A stretch of 37,487 bases of DNA, from assembly GCA_015521325.1 (NCBI GenBank), contig WAOK01000063.1, positions 1 through 37,487 on the forward strand. The letters are read 5' to 3'. A model generated the notes under the pieces. The model made no database searches. It worked only from the letters and a program-made list of their open reading frames with translations, and was not told where the DNA came from. This document shows, piece after piece, positions 14,720 to 21,629 of the stretch; the stretch's first letter is position 1; every line of letters starts with the position of its first letter. Position numbers and translations under genes: made by a program. Source of the stretch: Desulfurococcales archaeon (GTDB lineage: Archaea; Thermoproteota; Thermoprotei_A; Sulfolobales; NBVN01).

Positions 14720-15500
14720 AGAAGTAGTTAATCTTCCCCGCCAGGTAGTCCCTTATGATCGCTTTCGCCGCCTCCTCGATTATTGGTTCCTTATCCCTCT
14801 TATAGACCCAGCCCCTCATCCGGGCCAGCTCCCTGAGTATCCCGTCAAGATCCCTCGACTCTATGCCGTAGGCCTCGAGGAAGGCGTAGGGGTTGTGTTG
14901 GAGGATGATCTTCATTAGCTCCAGCGCCACCTGGATAACGTTCTTGATGTTGTCTACGGGCGCCGACCTTATGATCGCCTCAACACCACCTGACTCCGGC
15001 GGGAGAATACCTGGAGAGTCTATGAGGTATATACCGCCCCCTATCTTGTAGACCTGCGCGTGCGTTGTGTACCCCGGTGACCCAGGGTACGGGGATGTCC
15101 TCGCTGAGTGCCTCCCCTTCAGTATGTTAATCAAGGTTGACTTACCCACCTTCGGCACCCCAAAGACCGAGACAGTTATCTGGCCCCTGCCAGCAACGTC
15201 CTTTATCGCCTTCCTCAACACTCTAGTCCCCATCCTCCGCTGCGCCGCTATGTACACAGCCCTCAGCCCCTGCTCCTCAAACCACTCCTTCCATGCCTCG
15301 GCGACCTTCCTCGGTATGAGGTCTGCCTTATTGATCACCACGAGAATAGGTACCCCGAGCTTCTCCGCCACACGCTCGAGCTTCTTGCTCCTGGTAGCTA
15401 TCGGGTTCCTAGAATCAACTAGCTCCAGCGCCACATCGCTCACGCTCAGCAGCTCCCTCACCAGTGACCAGCTAGCGAACCTCGTCGCCCAGCACCCCAC
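14676..15500 (-). CDS. Circularly permuted GTPase (YlqF/RbgA-YawG type)
   Basis: A 274-residue GTPase whose motifs run in permuted order: G4 NKADLIP first (about residue 59), then G1 GVPKVGKST (about 114), then G3 DSPGIL (about 158). This layout is typical of the YlqF/YawG/Nog2 GTPases that act in large ribosomal subunit assembly. VDSRNPI near the N terminus is the characteristic first strand. GTG 15500 appears leaderless, with minus-strand TATA sequence AATAATAAGG about 25 bases upstream. The gene's last 44 bases lie inside the convergent VWA gene, an unusually long tail-to-tail overlap. Confidence 0.85.
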   Translation of the reverse strand: MGCWATRFASWSLVRELLSVSDVALELVDSRNPIATRSKKLERVAEKLGVPILVVINKADLIPRKVAEAWKEWFEEQGLRAVYIAAQRRMGTRVLRKAIKDVAGRGQITVSVFGVPKVGKSTLINILKGRHSARTSPYPGSPGYTTHAQVYKIGGGIYLIDSPGILPPESGGVEAIIRSAPVDNIKNVIQVALELMKIILQHNPYAFLEAYGIESRDLDGILRELARMRGWVYKRDKEPIIEEAAKAIIRDYLAGKINYFFMPPRPEGSLGRRA

Positions 15501-15572
15501 CTACGTGGTGTTCGACCTTATTATTCGTGGCCGCCGCGAAGACGTAATTAGGTTCCTGGCCCTATAACACAG

Positions 15573-15893
15573 GTGCGTGAATTGAGCCGGGTTCACGTGA
15601 AGCTGTCCTCATTCGATGACCTGGCCTACCTCGTCTTCACGGGCCTCACGGCCTACAAGGCCTCAGCCTCAATAATATGTGCCGAGAGCAGTTGCTTCGT
15701 GATAGCCACGACGGGGGAGAGGGAGTACGTCTACTCCTCACCCAAGCCAGAGAAGGTGTGCAGGTTCGTTAGCATGGATGATAACGGTAAGATAATGTGC
15801 TCGAACACCCCCTTCAAGGGAAGGCCCTACGTGCTCGTTATCAGTGCCGAGAAAGTGGAGGACATCGAGGACATAGGCTCCGTTCTTGAGTGA
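15573..15893 (+). CDS. Small conserved-looking protein of unknown function
   Basis: I do not recognise this 106-residue protein. It has a hydrophobic N-terminal half (DDLAYLVFTGLTAYKASASI) rather than a clear signal or membrane segment, four cysteines, two of them close together (CAESSC, CRF, CSN), and an acidic C terminus (EKVEDIEDIGSVLE). Codon use resembles its neighbours. GTG 15573 is used; TTG 15582 and GTG 15597 are in frame, and the TATA-like CCTATAAC at 15560-15567 would favour GTG 15597. It converges with the C/D box sRNA, whose D box lies only eight bases beyond the stop. Confidence 0.6.
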   Translation: MRELSRVHVKLSSFDDLAYLVFTGLTAYKASASIICAESSCFVIATTGEREYVYSSPKPEKVCRFVSMDDNGKIMCSNTPFKGRPYVLVISAEKVEDIEDIGSVLE

Positions 15894-15895
15894 AG

Positions 15896-15956
15896 CGCCC
15901 TCAGTTGAAACCTCCGTCATCACTTTCTTCAGGAACCGGATTACTCATCACTAGCG
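15896..15956 (-). ncRNA. C/D box sRNA guiding 2'-O-methylation
   Basis: On the minus strand all four boxes are perfect and in order: C box GTGATGA (15945-15951), D' CTGA (15929-15932), C' GTGATGA (15917-15923), D CTGA (15901-15904). Both guides are 12 bases and the D'-C' spacer is 5, which is textbook for archaeal dual guides bound by L7Ae, Nop5 and fibrillarin. A short CGC/GCG terminal stem flanks the boxes. The D' guide (GUAAUCCGGUUC) can pair with GAACCGGAUUA, the stretch before AGAUACCC in archaeal 16S rRNA as I recall it; by the box+5 rule the target is the C matching E. coli position 784. The D guide (CGGAGGUUUCAA) target is not known to me. Confidence 0.9.
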
Positions 15957-15979
15957 ATGACCATGATTTTAGGAGGGAG

Positions 15980-16092
15980 TGGCGCCGGGGGCGGGATTTG
16001 AACCCGCGCGGGGGTTCCCCCACCGGCTCACCGCGCCGGGTGGGGTACCTGGCTTAGCAGGCCGGCGCCCTACCAGGCTAGGCGACCCCGGC
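15980..16092 (-). tRNA. tRNA-Ser (anticodon GCU) with an intron and an encoded CCA end
   Basis: Minus strand: acceptor GCCGGGG/CCCCGGC, D stem GCCT/GGGC, anticodon stem CCGGC/GCCGG, loop CTGCTAA with anticodon GCT, a 15-base long variable arm (GGGG/CCCC stem), T arm GCGGG-TTCAAAT-CCCGC, discriminator G and encoded CCA (15980-15982). Without an intron the anticodon stem would have a C-A mismatch; removing 26 bases after position 37 restores five perfect pairs, which locates the intron. Mature length without CCA is 84 bases, normal for a class II tRNA. The C/D box sRNA begins about 24 bases downstream on the same strand. Confidence 0.93.
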
Positions 16093-16118
16093 TCCGTTTT
16101 CTGGTAGTGAGTGGGAGG

Positions 16119-16126
16119 ATTTAAGG
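16119..16126 (-). promoter_or_regulatory. TATA box of the tRNA-Ser gene
   Basis: Minus-strand CCTTAAAT is centred about 30 bases before the tRNA 5' end, between the ferredoxin stop and the tRNA. I see no equally good element at the right distance in front of the sRNA downstream, which is why a shared transcript is proposed. Confidence 0.5.
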
Positions 16127-16130
16127 ATTC

Positions 16131-16373
16131 TTAGCTGAGGAGGGAGTGCCTGATTATCTTGAGGCCCTCGTCCATCGCCTCGAGCTTAATGGCCCTCGCC
16201 GGGCAGAGTGGCTCGCACCCCCTGCAGTAGATGCATCCCTCCTCATGAATCACGAGCTTCCCTGAAACTATCTCGAACACACCCCCTGGGCAGTACCTCA
16301 CGCAGTCGCCGCAGAGTGTGCAGTCATCCGTGACCCTAACCCTTACCCTTATCCTGCCCAACCCCACCGACAC
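16131..16373 (-). CDS. Two-cluster [4Fe-4S] ferredoxin
   Basis: An 80-residue bacterial-type ferredoxin. The first motif is CTLCGDCVRYCP and the second CIYCRGCEPLCP, so both CxxCxxC...CP sets needed for two [4Fe-4S] clusters are complete. The N-terminal alternating R-I-R-V-R-V-R-V strand and the C-terminal helical tail are extensions. It is likely a low-potential electron carrier or a subunit. The gene overlaps the 3' end of the KaiC-like gene by 38 bases in another frame, so the two are probably co-translated; GTG 16373 is used, GTG 16367 is possible. Confidence 0.88.
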   Translation of the reverse strand: MSVGLGRIRVRVRVTDDCTLCGDCVRYCPGGVFEIVSGKLVIHEEGCIYCRGCEPLCPARAIKLEAMDEGLKIIRHSLLS

Positions 16374-17187
16374 CTCTCAAGGATGCCACGTACGCTGCCT
16401 CCTTCATTCTTTCCTGGATCAGTGCCATGAGCTTGCTCTGATCGACACCCATGATACCCTCATCAACTATCACGTAGGGCACCCACTGAGGGTTCGTCAT
16501 AGTGCCCCTCATCTTCCTCACCATCAGCTCCTTCAGCGGTATCCCTATCTCCAAGAGGGTCGGGTTAAGCCTCGTCTCGATGAACCCGTCCACGAGATAC
16601 TCGAGATGGGCGGCGAGCTCCTCGAGCAGCTCGGTCGCTGTGTGGAGGACCGTGACCACCATTATGCCGAGGCCCTTAGCGAAGACTGCCCTGATCGTCT
16701 TGACGAACTCTAGAACCTGGGATATGTCCATGGAGAACATCAGCTCGTTGAGGGAGTCAACCACTATCAGTCCCTCGCCCTGCATAGAGTACCTTTTAGC
16801 GGCTATGTCATAAAGCCCATATATTATCCCGTCCTTGTCGGAGGGAGTAACCCTCCTGACCACGTACTCGTCCCCTATGTCAGCTGAGAGATCACCAAGT
16901 CTGAAGCTGAAGCCGTCGACTATTGAGAAGAGCCCCTTGCTGAACAAGGTGTCTATGTTCCAGCGGAAGGAGCGGAAGTGCTCTACGAGTGATTTGGGGT
17001 CGTCGTCGAATGTGAGGTATATGACCTTCTCCCCTGACTCCATGAAGAACTTGCTGAGGTGCGCCGCCAGCACGGTCTTCCCCGTGCCGGCGGGGCCGGC
17101 GAGGACTATCAGGGAGCGCCTGGGTATGCCCCAGGGAAGAGCGACCTGGAGAGGCACTATCGAGGGTCTCACAAGCCCTGATGGCAT
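16336..17187 (-). CDS. KaiC/RadA-like (RecA-superfamily) ATPase
   Basis: A protein of about 283 residues with a single RecA-type domain of the KaiC/GvpD group. Walker A is GPAGTGKT (about residue 32), strand YLTFDDDP follows, and Walker B is LIVVDSLNEL. The C-terminal part after the ATPase core has basic GTMTNPQWVPYV, like the KaiC motif region that ends in a conserved proline-rich segment. Archaeal members of this group are signal-transduction ATPases, some controlling motility or transcription; no partner domain is fused here. It is followed, with overlap, by a ferredoxin, which hints at a redox-linked role, an inference only. Start ATG 17187 or GTG 17190. Confidence 0.75.
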   Translation of the reverse strand: MPSGLVRPSIVPLQVALPWGIPRRSLIVLAGPAGTGKTVLAAHLSKFFMESGEKVIYLTFDDDPKSLVEHFRSFRWNIDTLFSKGLFSIVDGFSFRLGDLSADIGDEYVVRRVTPSDKDGIIYGLYDIAAKRYSMQGEGLIVVDSLNELMFSMDISQVLEFVKTIRAVFAKGLGIMVVTVLHTATELLEELAAHLEYLVDGFIETRLNPTLLEIGIPLKELMVRKMRGTMTNPQWVPYVIVDEGIMGVDQSKLMALIQERMKEAAYVASLRGVGGVGQDKGKG

Positions 17188-17218
17188 CACGCCTGCCCGA
17201 TTAAGTTAGTCCTCAACC

Positions 17219-17226
17219 GTTATATG
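17219..17226. promoter_or_regulatory. Near-symmetrical TATA box usable in both directions
   Basis: GTTATATG reads CATATAAC on the other strand. Its centre is about 27 bases before the plus-strand start GTG 17249 (TTG 17246) and about 33 bases before the minus-strand start ATG 17187 or GTG 17190. No second element of similar quality is placed as well for either gene, so one box may serve both divergent genes. Confidence 0.4.
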
Positions 17227-17248
17227 CGGTAGGAGACCGTCTTTCTTG

Positions 17249-17650
17249 GTGCCGGCGATGCGCATCATACCCGTTAAGGTGCCTAAGGGAGCGGATCCTC
17301 ACGAGTTCCTGAGGGACTTCATAAGCAAGGAGGGCCTCGTAGGCGGGCTAATAATAGGTATAGGTGGGTTCGAGAGGGCAACAATAGGCGTGTTCCGCGG
17401 GGACACATACGACACCATGGATATAGAGGCGTTCCCCGGCCACGTTCTCGAGGTCGCGTCCCTAACAGGTAATTACGTAGTGACTAAGGACGGGGTAAGC
17501 ACACACATACACGTAGTGCTGGCCAGGAGCCACGGGGAAACGTACGCGGGGCACCTGGTTAGGGCGAGGGTCAAGCCGTTCCTGGAGATATTTCTCCTTG
17601 AGTACGGTGACCTGACGAAGGTGTTCGACCATAGGGCTGGTCAGAAGTGA
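17249..17650 (+). CDS. PPC/DUF296-domain protein
   Basis: This protein of about 133 residues is a stand-alone PPC (DUF296) domain, the trimeric beta-sandwich fold that in plants is joined to AT-hooks. Signature stretches are GLIIGIGGFERATIGVF, EVASLTGNYV and a histidine-rich THIHVVLARSHGETYAGHL, which resembles the metal-binding histidine cluster of the archaeal and bacterial members. Its biochemical role is unknown in the family. GTG 17249 is used on account of the TATA position; TTG 17246 and ATG 17258 are alternatives. The stop overlaps the next gene's GTG (GTGA), so they are co-translated. Confidence 0.8.
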   Translation: MPAMRIIPVKVPKGADPHEFLRDFISKEGLVGGLIIGIGGFERATIGVFRGDTYDTMDIEAFPGHVLEVASLTGNYVVTKDGVSTHIHVVLARSHGETYAGHLVRARVKPFLEIFLLEYGDLTKVFDHRAGQK

Positions 17651-18999
17651 AGAGAGCTGCTCTATGCATAGTAGGCGGGGGCCTCACAGGCCTCGCCGCC
17701 GCATATAGGGCTGCGAGCAAGTACGGTGTCTCGACGCTGCTCCTCGAGGCTGATGAACGGGTCGGGGGCCTGCTCCGGAGCGAGTTTATTGGAGGGTACC
17801 TCTTCGACATCGGGGGCTCACACATCCTTTTCTCTAAGAGTGAAGAACGGCTGAGAAACCTTCTGCGTCACTTGAGGAGGGTGAGGTGGTTTGTCCATAG
17901 GCGTGTGACGAGGATATACCTGAAAGGGAGCTTCGTTAAGTACCCCTTCGAGGTAGGGCTGGCCGACCTCCCCCCAGAGACTAGGGTGAGGGTGTTGAAG
18001 GGAATGATCGCAGCGACAAGGGAGAGGGCTGAGCCGAAGAACTTCCTTGAGTGGATCTACGCCGTCTTCGGCGAGGGAATGGCTGAGGAATACCTGGTTC
18101 CTTACAATAGGAAGCTGTGGAAGATCCCGCTCGATGAGATAACACTTGAGTGGGTTGGGGGTAGAGTGCCGAATCCGCCGCTAGACGATATCATCAAGGC
18201 CGCTGTCGGGGAGACTGTGGAGGCGTACACTCATCAGCTCGTGTTCATGTATCCTAGGAAGGGAGGCATAGAGGCACTAGCTAAGGAGATCGCGGCCGAT
18301 GCTAAGGGGGCTGGTGCTGAGATACTCACCTCAGCGCCTGTTGAAAGAGTGGAAAGCCTAGGCAACAGTTTAAGAATAAAATACAGAGGAGGCGAGAGCG
18401 AATGTGGAAGAGTTATCTATACCGCCCCTCTCACTGTTGCGCCAAGGATCATTAAAGACCTGTCTGGCGAATCGCGGGCACTCCTTTCCAGACTGAGGAG
18501 CGTGCCCCTAGCCGTGGTCGGGATCGGTGCACGGGTTAGACCACCTTTCATTCACTGGGTCTATTTCCCTGGGGAAGAGACGGTATTCCATAGGCTCGCC
18601 GTGCTGAGCAGGTACAGCACTTACAACGCTCCTAAGGGCAGCGCGTCGTTCATTGCCGAGGTAAGCTTCCGCTCCATTGACGAACTTAGGGGAACCAGCG
18701 ACGACGCTATTGTTAGGAAAGTCGTTGAGGGCATGGAGTACGTCGGTTTGATCAAGGCTTCCGATGTCGAGGTAACATCGGTTTGGAGATGGGAACACGC
18801 TTACCCCGTATATGATACAGCCCGCTCGAAGGCACTTAGGAAAGCGATCCCCGAACTGAAGGAGCTGGGGATAATACCGGCGGGGAGGTTCGGTGCCTGG
18901 GAGTACCTGAACATGGACGCCGTGTATTCAAGGGGTGTCGAAGCCGCTGACGAAGCCCTTATCCACGTAGACAGGCAAACCCCCGACGAGGGTGGCTAG
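17647..18999 (+). CDS. FAD-dependent amine-oxidase-like oxidoreductase (HemY/Glf-like)
   Basis: A 450-residue flavoprotein. The N terminus is a dinucleotide-binding fold: CIVGGGLTGLAAAY then the ribose-binding acid in LLEADERVGGLL. The middle has FVKYPFEVGLADLP and EEYLVPYNRKLWKIPLDEI, which recur in UDP-galactopyranose mutase-like and protoporphyrinogen-oxidase-like proteins of archaea. The C terminus ends in the FAD-contacting GRFGAWEYLNMDAVYSRG. Because haem synthesis is not otherwise visible, a sugar-nucleotide or lipid-linked substrate is as likely as a porphyrin. Its last 72 bases overlap the convergent amidohydrolase gene. Start GTG 17647. Confidence 0.72.
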   Translation: MKRAALCIVGGGLTGLAAAYRAASKYGVSTLLLEADERVGGLLRSEFIGGYLFDIGGSHILFSKSEERLRNLLRHLRRVRWFVHRRVTRIYLKGSFVKYPFEVGLADLPPETRVRVLKGMIAATRERAEPKNFLEWIYAVFGEGMAEEYLVPYNRKLWKIPLDEITLEWVGGRVPNPPLDDIIKAAVGETVEAYTHQLVFMYPRKGGIEALAKEIAADAKGAGAEILTSAPVERVESLGNSLRIKYRGGESECGRVIYTAPLTVAPRIIKDLSGESRALLSRLRSVPLAVVGIGARVRPPFIHWVYFPGEETVFHRLAVLSRYSTYNAPKGSASFIAEVSFRSIDELRGTSDDAIVRKVVEGMEYVGLIKASDVEVTSVWRWEHAYPVYDTARSKALRKAIPELKELGIIPAGRFGAWEYLNMDAVYSRGVEAADEALIHVDRQTPDEGG

Positions 19000-20430
19000 G
19001 CTCCTTATTGACGGTATGTCGTGGGGACTCATTTTTCTTGGATTACCGCTGAGAATCGCTATATCAGCCCTCGCTCCCTCCTTCAGCATTGTCTCACCCA
19101 TGCATGGATCCCTTGAGTAGATAGTGAAGGCGTCATCAACACTTAGTGCCTCCGTAGGGCTCAGCGACCCTATCCCTGGTCTTAAGACAGCCGAGTAGAC
19201 GCCTAATAACGGGTTCTTTGGCTCAACGGGGTAGTCGCTACTACCATACACCTTTGTCGCTGAGTGAAGGGATTTGAGGGCGTAGAGATGCCTCGCCCTA
19301 TCCTTACCGAGTTTCTTATCAGCCCACCAGTCGCTTATCATGAAGTGAGGCTGAACAACTACATGAGGTCTGTACGAGGCTATCTCCTCGAGAACATCGG
19401 GCGGAGTTAGGGAGGCATGCTCTATCCTTACCCTTTGTGGCCTCAGGCCGAGAGAGTTAACCAGCTCAATTACGTAGTGTATGGCGGCGTCACCTATTGC
19501 GTGTATCGCCAGCTGGCCCTCATCACCCATCAGGTCGAGAGCGTCGACAATATCGGAACGACTTATCAGCATCTCGCCATTCCTGCCGGAGAGGAAGGGC
19601 TCCCTTAGGTAAGCGGTCTCCGCGCCTAGAGAGCCGTCCGCATACATCTTGATCCCGCACACGACCGCTTTCCTGGCCTTGGACTTCACGACTGCGTACG
19701 CCCGCGCGTGGGGGTACAGCCCTATAACCAGCGGTACCTTGGTGAGCGCTTCCTCGAGCACGGGCACGTGCCGCTCCTCTACAGACACTATGTTAAGATG
19801 GGTGACCCCGTAAGACGCGTACTCTCTCAGGTATCTGATCGTATGGTTTATCAGGATGTTCATAGGCGGCGGGGGTAACCTACCTATGACCTCCCAAAGA
19901 AGCTCCTCCACGATCACGCCAGTCGGGCGGCCGTCCTCCTTTATGATGTATTGCGGGTACTTCCTCTCCAAGCCCCACTCCCTTATTCTCTCGAGCATCA
20001 CTGTGTTGACCACGGCGAGGTGGCCGCAAACCCTGACGGCTATGACGGGGTGATCGGTGCTCACCCTGTCCATGTCATCTATCGTGGGCATTGCCCGCGA
20101 GGGGAAGATCTCGTGGTCCCAGCCCCTCCCAACAACGTAAGGGTACCCCAGCCTCCTCACCTTCTCCACATGCCTCTTCATAACGGCAATCAATTCCCCC
20201 ACGTCCCTCACATACCTCAGGTCAGCGCTCACGGCCAGGGAGAACGCTAGGTGAGTGTGGGAGTCGTGAAGCCCTGGAACAAGATACCCCCCGTCAACAG
20301 ATATCCTCTTTACCCCGCCGAGCTCGTGCCATAGGCTTGACTCATAACCTATCCTCGCTATCCTCGGCGGGTCTATCAGGATGGTGTCACCCTCGGCGCA
20401 ACACGGCTCTATACCGGTGATTGCGAACAA
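18928..20430 (-). CDS. YtcJ-like metal-dependent amidohydrolase
   Basis: This 500-residue protein belongs to the amidohydrolase-3 (YtcJ) group: a TIM barrel with metal ligands DSHTHL near residue 56, KMYADGSLGAETA in the middle, AIHAIGDAAI, RIEHASL and the acid in YGSSDYPVEP. Such enzymes hydrolyse N-acyl or amide bonds of unknown natural compounds. A minus-strand TATA box (AATATAAT) predicts a leaderless TTG start at 20430. The family is secure, the substrate unknown. The tail-to-tail overlap with the flavoprotein gene (72 bases) is long; codon choice there suits both genes. Confidence 0.83.
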   Translation of the reverse strand: MFAITGIEPCCAEGDTILIDPPRIARIGYESSLWHELGGVKRISVDGGYLVPGLHDSHTHLAFSLAVSADLRYVRDVGELIAVMKRHVEKVRRLGYPYVVGRGWDHEIFPSRAMPTIDDMDRVSTDHPVIAVRVCGHLAVVNTVMLERIREWGLERKYPQYIIKEDGRPTGVIVEELLWEVIGRLPPPPMNILINHTIRYLREYASYGVTHLNIVSVEERHVPVLEEALTKVPLVIGLYPHARAYAVVKSKARKAVVCGIKMYADGSLGAETAYLREPFLSGRNGEMLISRSDIVDALDLMGDEGQLAIHAIGDAAIHYVIELVNSLGLRPQRVRIEHASLTPPDVLEEIASYRPHVVVQPHFMISDWWADKKLGKDRARHLYALKSLHSATKVYGSSDYPVEPKNPLLGVYSAVLRPGIGSLSPTEALSVDDAFTIYSRDPCMGETMLKEGARADIAILSGNPRKMSPHDIPSIRSLATLVGGLPVYVDKGFVSGFDTP

Positions 20431-20449
20431 GAACGTGTCCCAACACCCG

Positions 20450-20457
20450 ATTATATT
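20450..20457 (-). promoter_or_regulatory. TATA box of the amidohydrolase gene
   Basis: Minus-strand AATATAAT, centred about 24-26 bases before TTG 20430, predicts a leaderless transcript and supports the TTG start. A dissimilar element on the plus strand (TTAAAGG or CCTTAATAG at 20465-20496) would serve the surface protein gene. Confidence 0.5.
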
Positions 20458-20527
20458 GGGGTCGTTAAAGGGTTTGGCACCTCACAACCCTTAATAGATT
20501 AACCATACTTCCTTGGAGGGGTTGTTG

Positions 20528-21586
20528 ATGAACCTGCGAGGCATTGCGGTGGCTGTCGTTGTTGTCGTGTTAATCGCGGCGATCTATAGCCCGGGCATCG
20601 GATTAGCTCAGGAAGAGCTCAGGACGGTGACGCTCAGGGCGATAAACGATCCTGTGGGTGACGACTACGGGCCGGGAACCTATAAGTACCCCACTAATGA
20701 GGCCTTCACTAACGGGTCGCTTGACCTGACGAAGTTCGAGCTACTGAGGTACGAGGAGGGGAACGTCACTAAGTACATCGGCTTCAGGTTCACGTTCTCA
20801 TCCCTTGGCGAGAACTACCTCAACACCACCTACGGCTGGTCGGTGCAGGCGATCCAGGTCTACGTCACTGTAGTCTCTGGCGGCGTGGGGAGAATGGATA
20901 CCTTCGGCCTGAATGCCGTGGTCAGGCCCGTTGACGCCTGGCAGTTCGCCGTGATAGTTGAGCCATACAACGCCACGAACACCACCTCCCTGAACCCTCT
21001 GAGGGGCCCGGTCCCGCCGTCACTAATATTTGAGAACGGTACCGTAGTGACAGCCAATATCACGACAGTAGTTAACACCACCGCCAACTACATAGAGGTT
21101 AGGATACCTGCCCAGTACCTCAAGAACTACCTTAGTTATCTGGCAGCGTGGCGCTTCATAGTCACTGTTTCAGGGTACGACCCCAACAGTCCCGGGGGGA
21201 TCATGCCGGTAAGGGCCTCAACCGGTGAGACAGTCATCGGCGGCGCGCCAGCAGACGCACTCAACGCTTTCGTAGCGCCGAAGATAATGGACCTCCTCAA
21301 CCCCGAGAACGGGACGCAGGAGCAGATACTCGGGAGCTACTTCCCAAGCACCGGAGAGCCAGCGGTGCTCGCTGCATACCCCGCTGCCACAGGAATGGAT
21401 TATCCGAAGCCGCCTGAGACAGTGACCGTGACGACGACCGCTACCTACATATCGACCACGACCAAGACCATCACCACCTCGACAGTGCAGGCGGTGGAGT
21501 ACTTCGGACCGTCTACATACGCTCTCGCCGCCCTCCTGATAGTTCTGCTGGGCGCTCTAGCGTACGTGCTGAGGAAGGGGAGGTAA
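20528..21586 (+). CDS. Secreted, C-terminally anchored surface protein with glucodextranase/DOMON-like domain
   Basis: The protein (about 352 residues) starts with a signal peptide: basic NLRG then a hydrophobic run to about residue 25 ending GIGLAQ. The body has the pattern of the C-terminal DOMON-like beta-sandwich of glucodextranase (INDPVGDDYGPGTYKYPTN early, with a Ca- or sugar-binding DDYGPG), with many N-glycosylation sequons (NVT, NTT, NAT, NIT). A threonine/serine-rich stalk follows (VTVTTTATYISTTTKTIT) and then a single membrane helix (YALAALLIVLLGALAYVL) and RKGR. This is typical of archaeal cell-surface binding proteins. ATG 20528 is preferred to TTG 20513 because GGAGGGG lies six bases before it. 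Confidence 0.75.
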   Translation: MNLRGIAVAVVVVVLIAAIYSPGIGLAQEELRTVTLRAINDPVGDDYGPGTYKYPTNEAFTNGSLDLTKFELLRYEEGNVTKYIGFRFTFSSLGENYLNTTYGWSVQAIQVYVTVVSGGVGRMDTFGLNAVVRPVDAWQFAVIVEPYNATNTTSLNPLRGPVPPSLIFENGTVVTANITTVVNTTANYIEVRIPAQYLKNYLSYLAAWRFIVTVSGYDPNSPGGIMPVRASTGETVIGGAPADALNAFVAPKIMDLLNPENGTQEQILGSYFPSTGEPAVLAAYPAATGMDYPKPPETVTVTTTATYISTTTKTITTSTVQAVEYFGPSTYALAALLIVLLGALAYVLRKGR

Positions 21587-21629
21587 TCGGTTTTTACAGT
21601 CATAAAGGAAGGAGTTAATAGGGCTAGGC

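Noticed and set aside
15966-15973. Own TATA box of the C/D sRNA (minus strand TAAAAT)
   Set aside because: At 25 bases the start would fall inside the C box, so it would not give a working sRNA.
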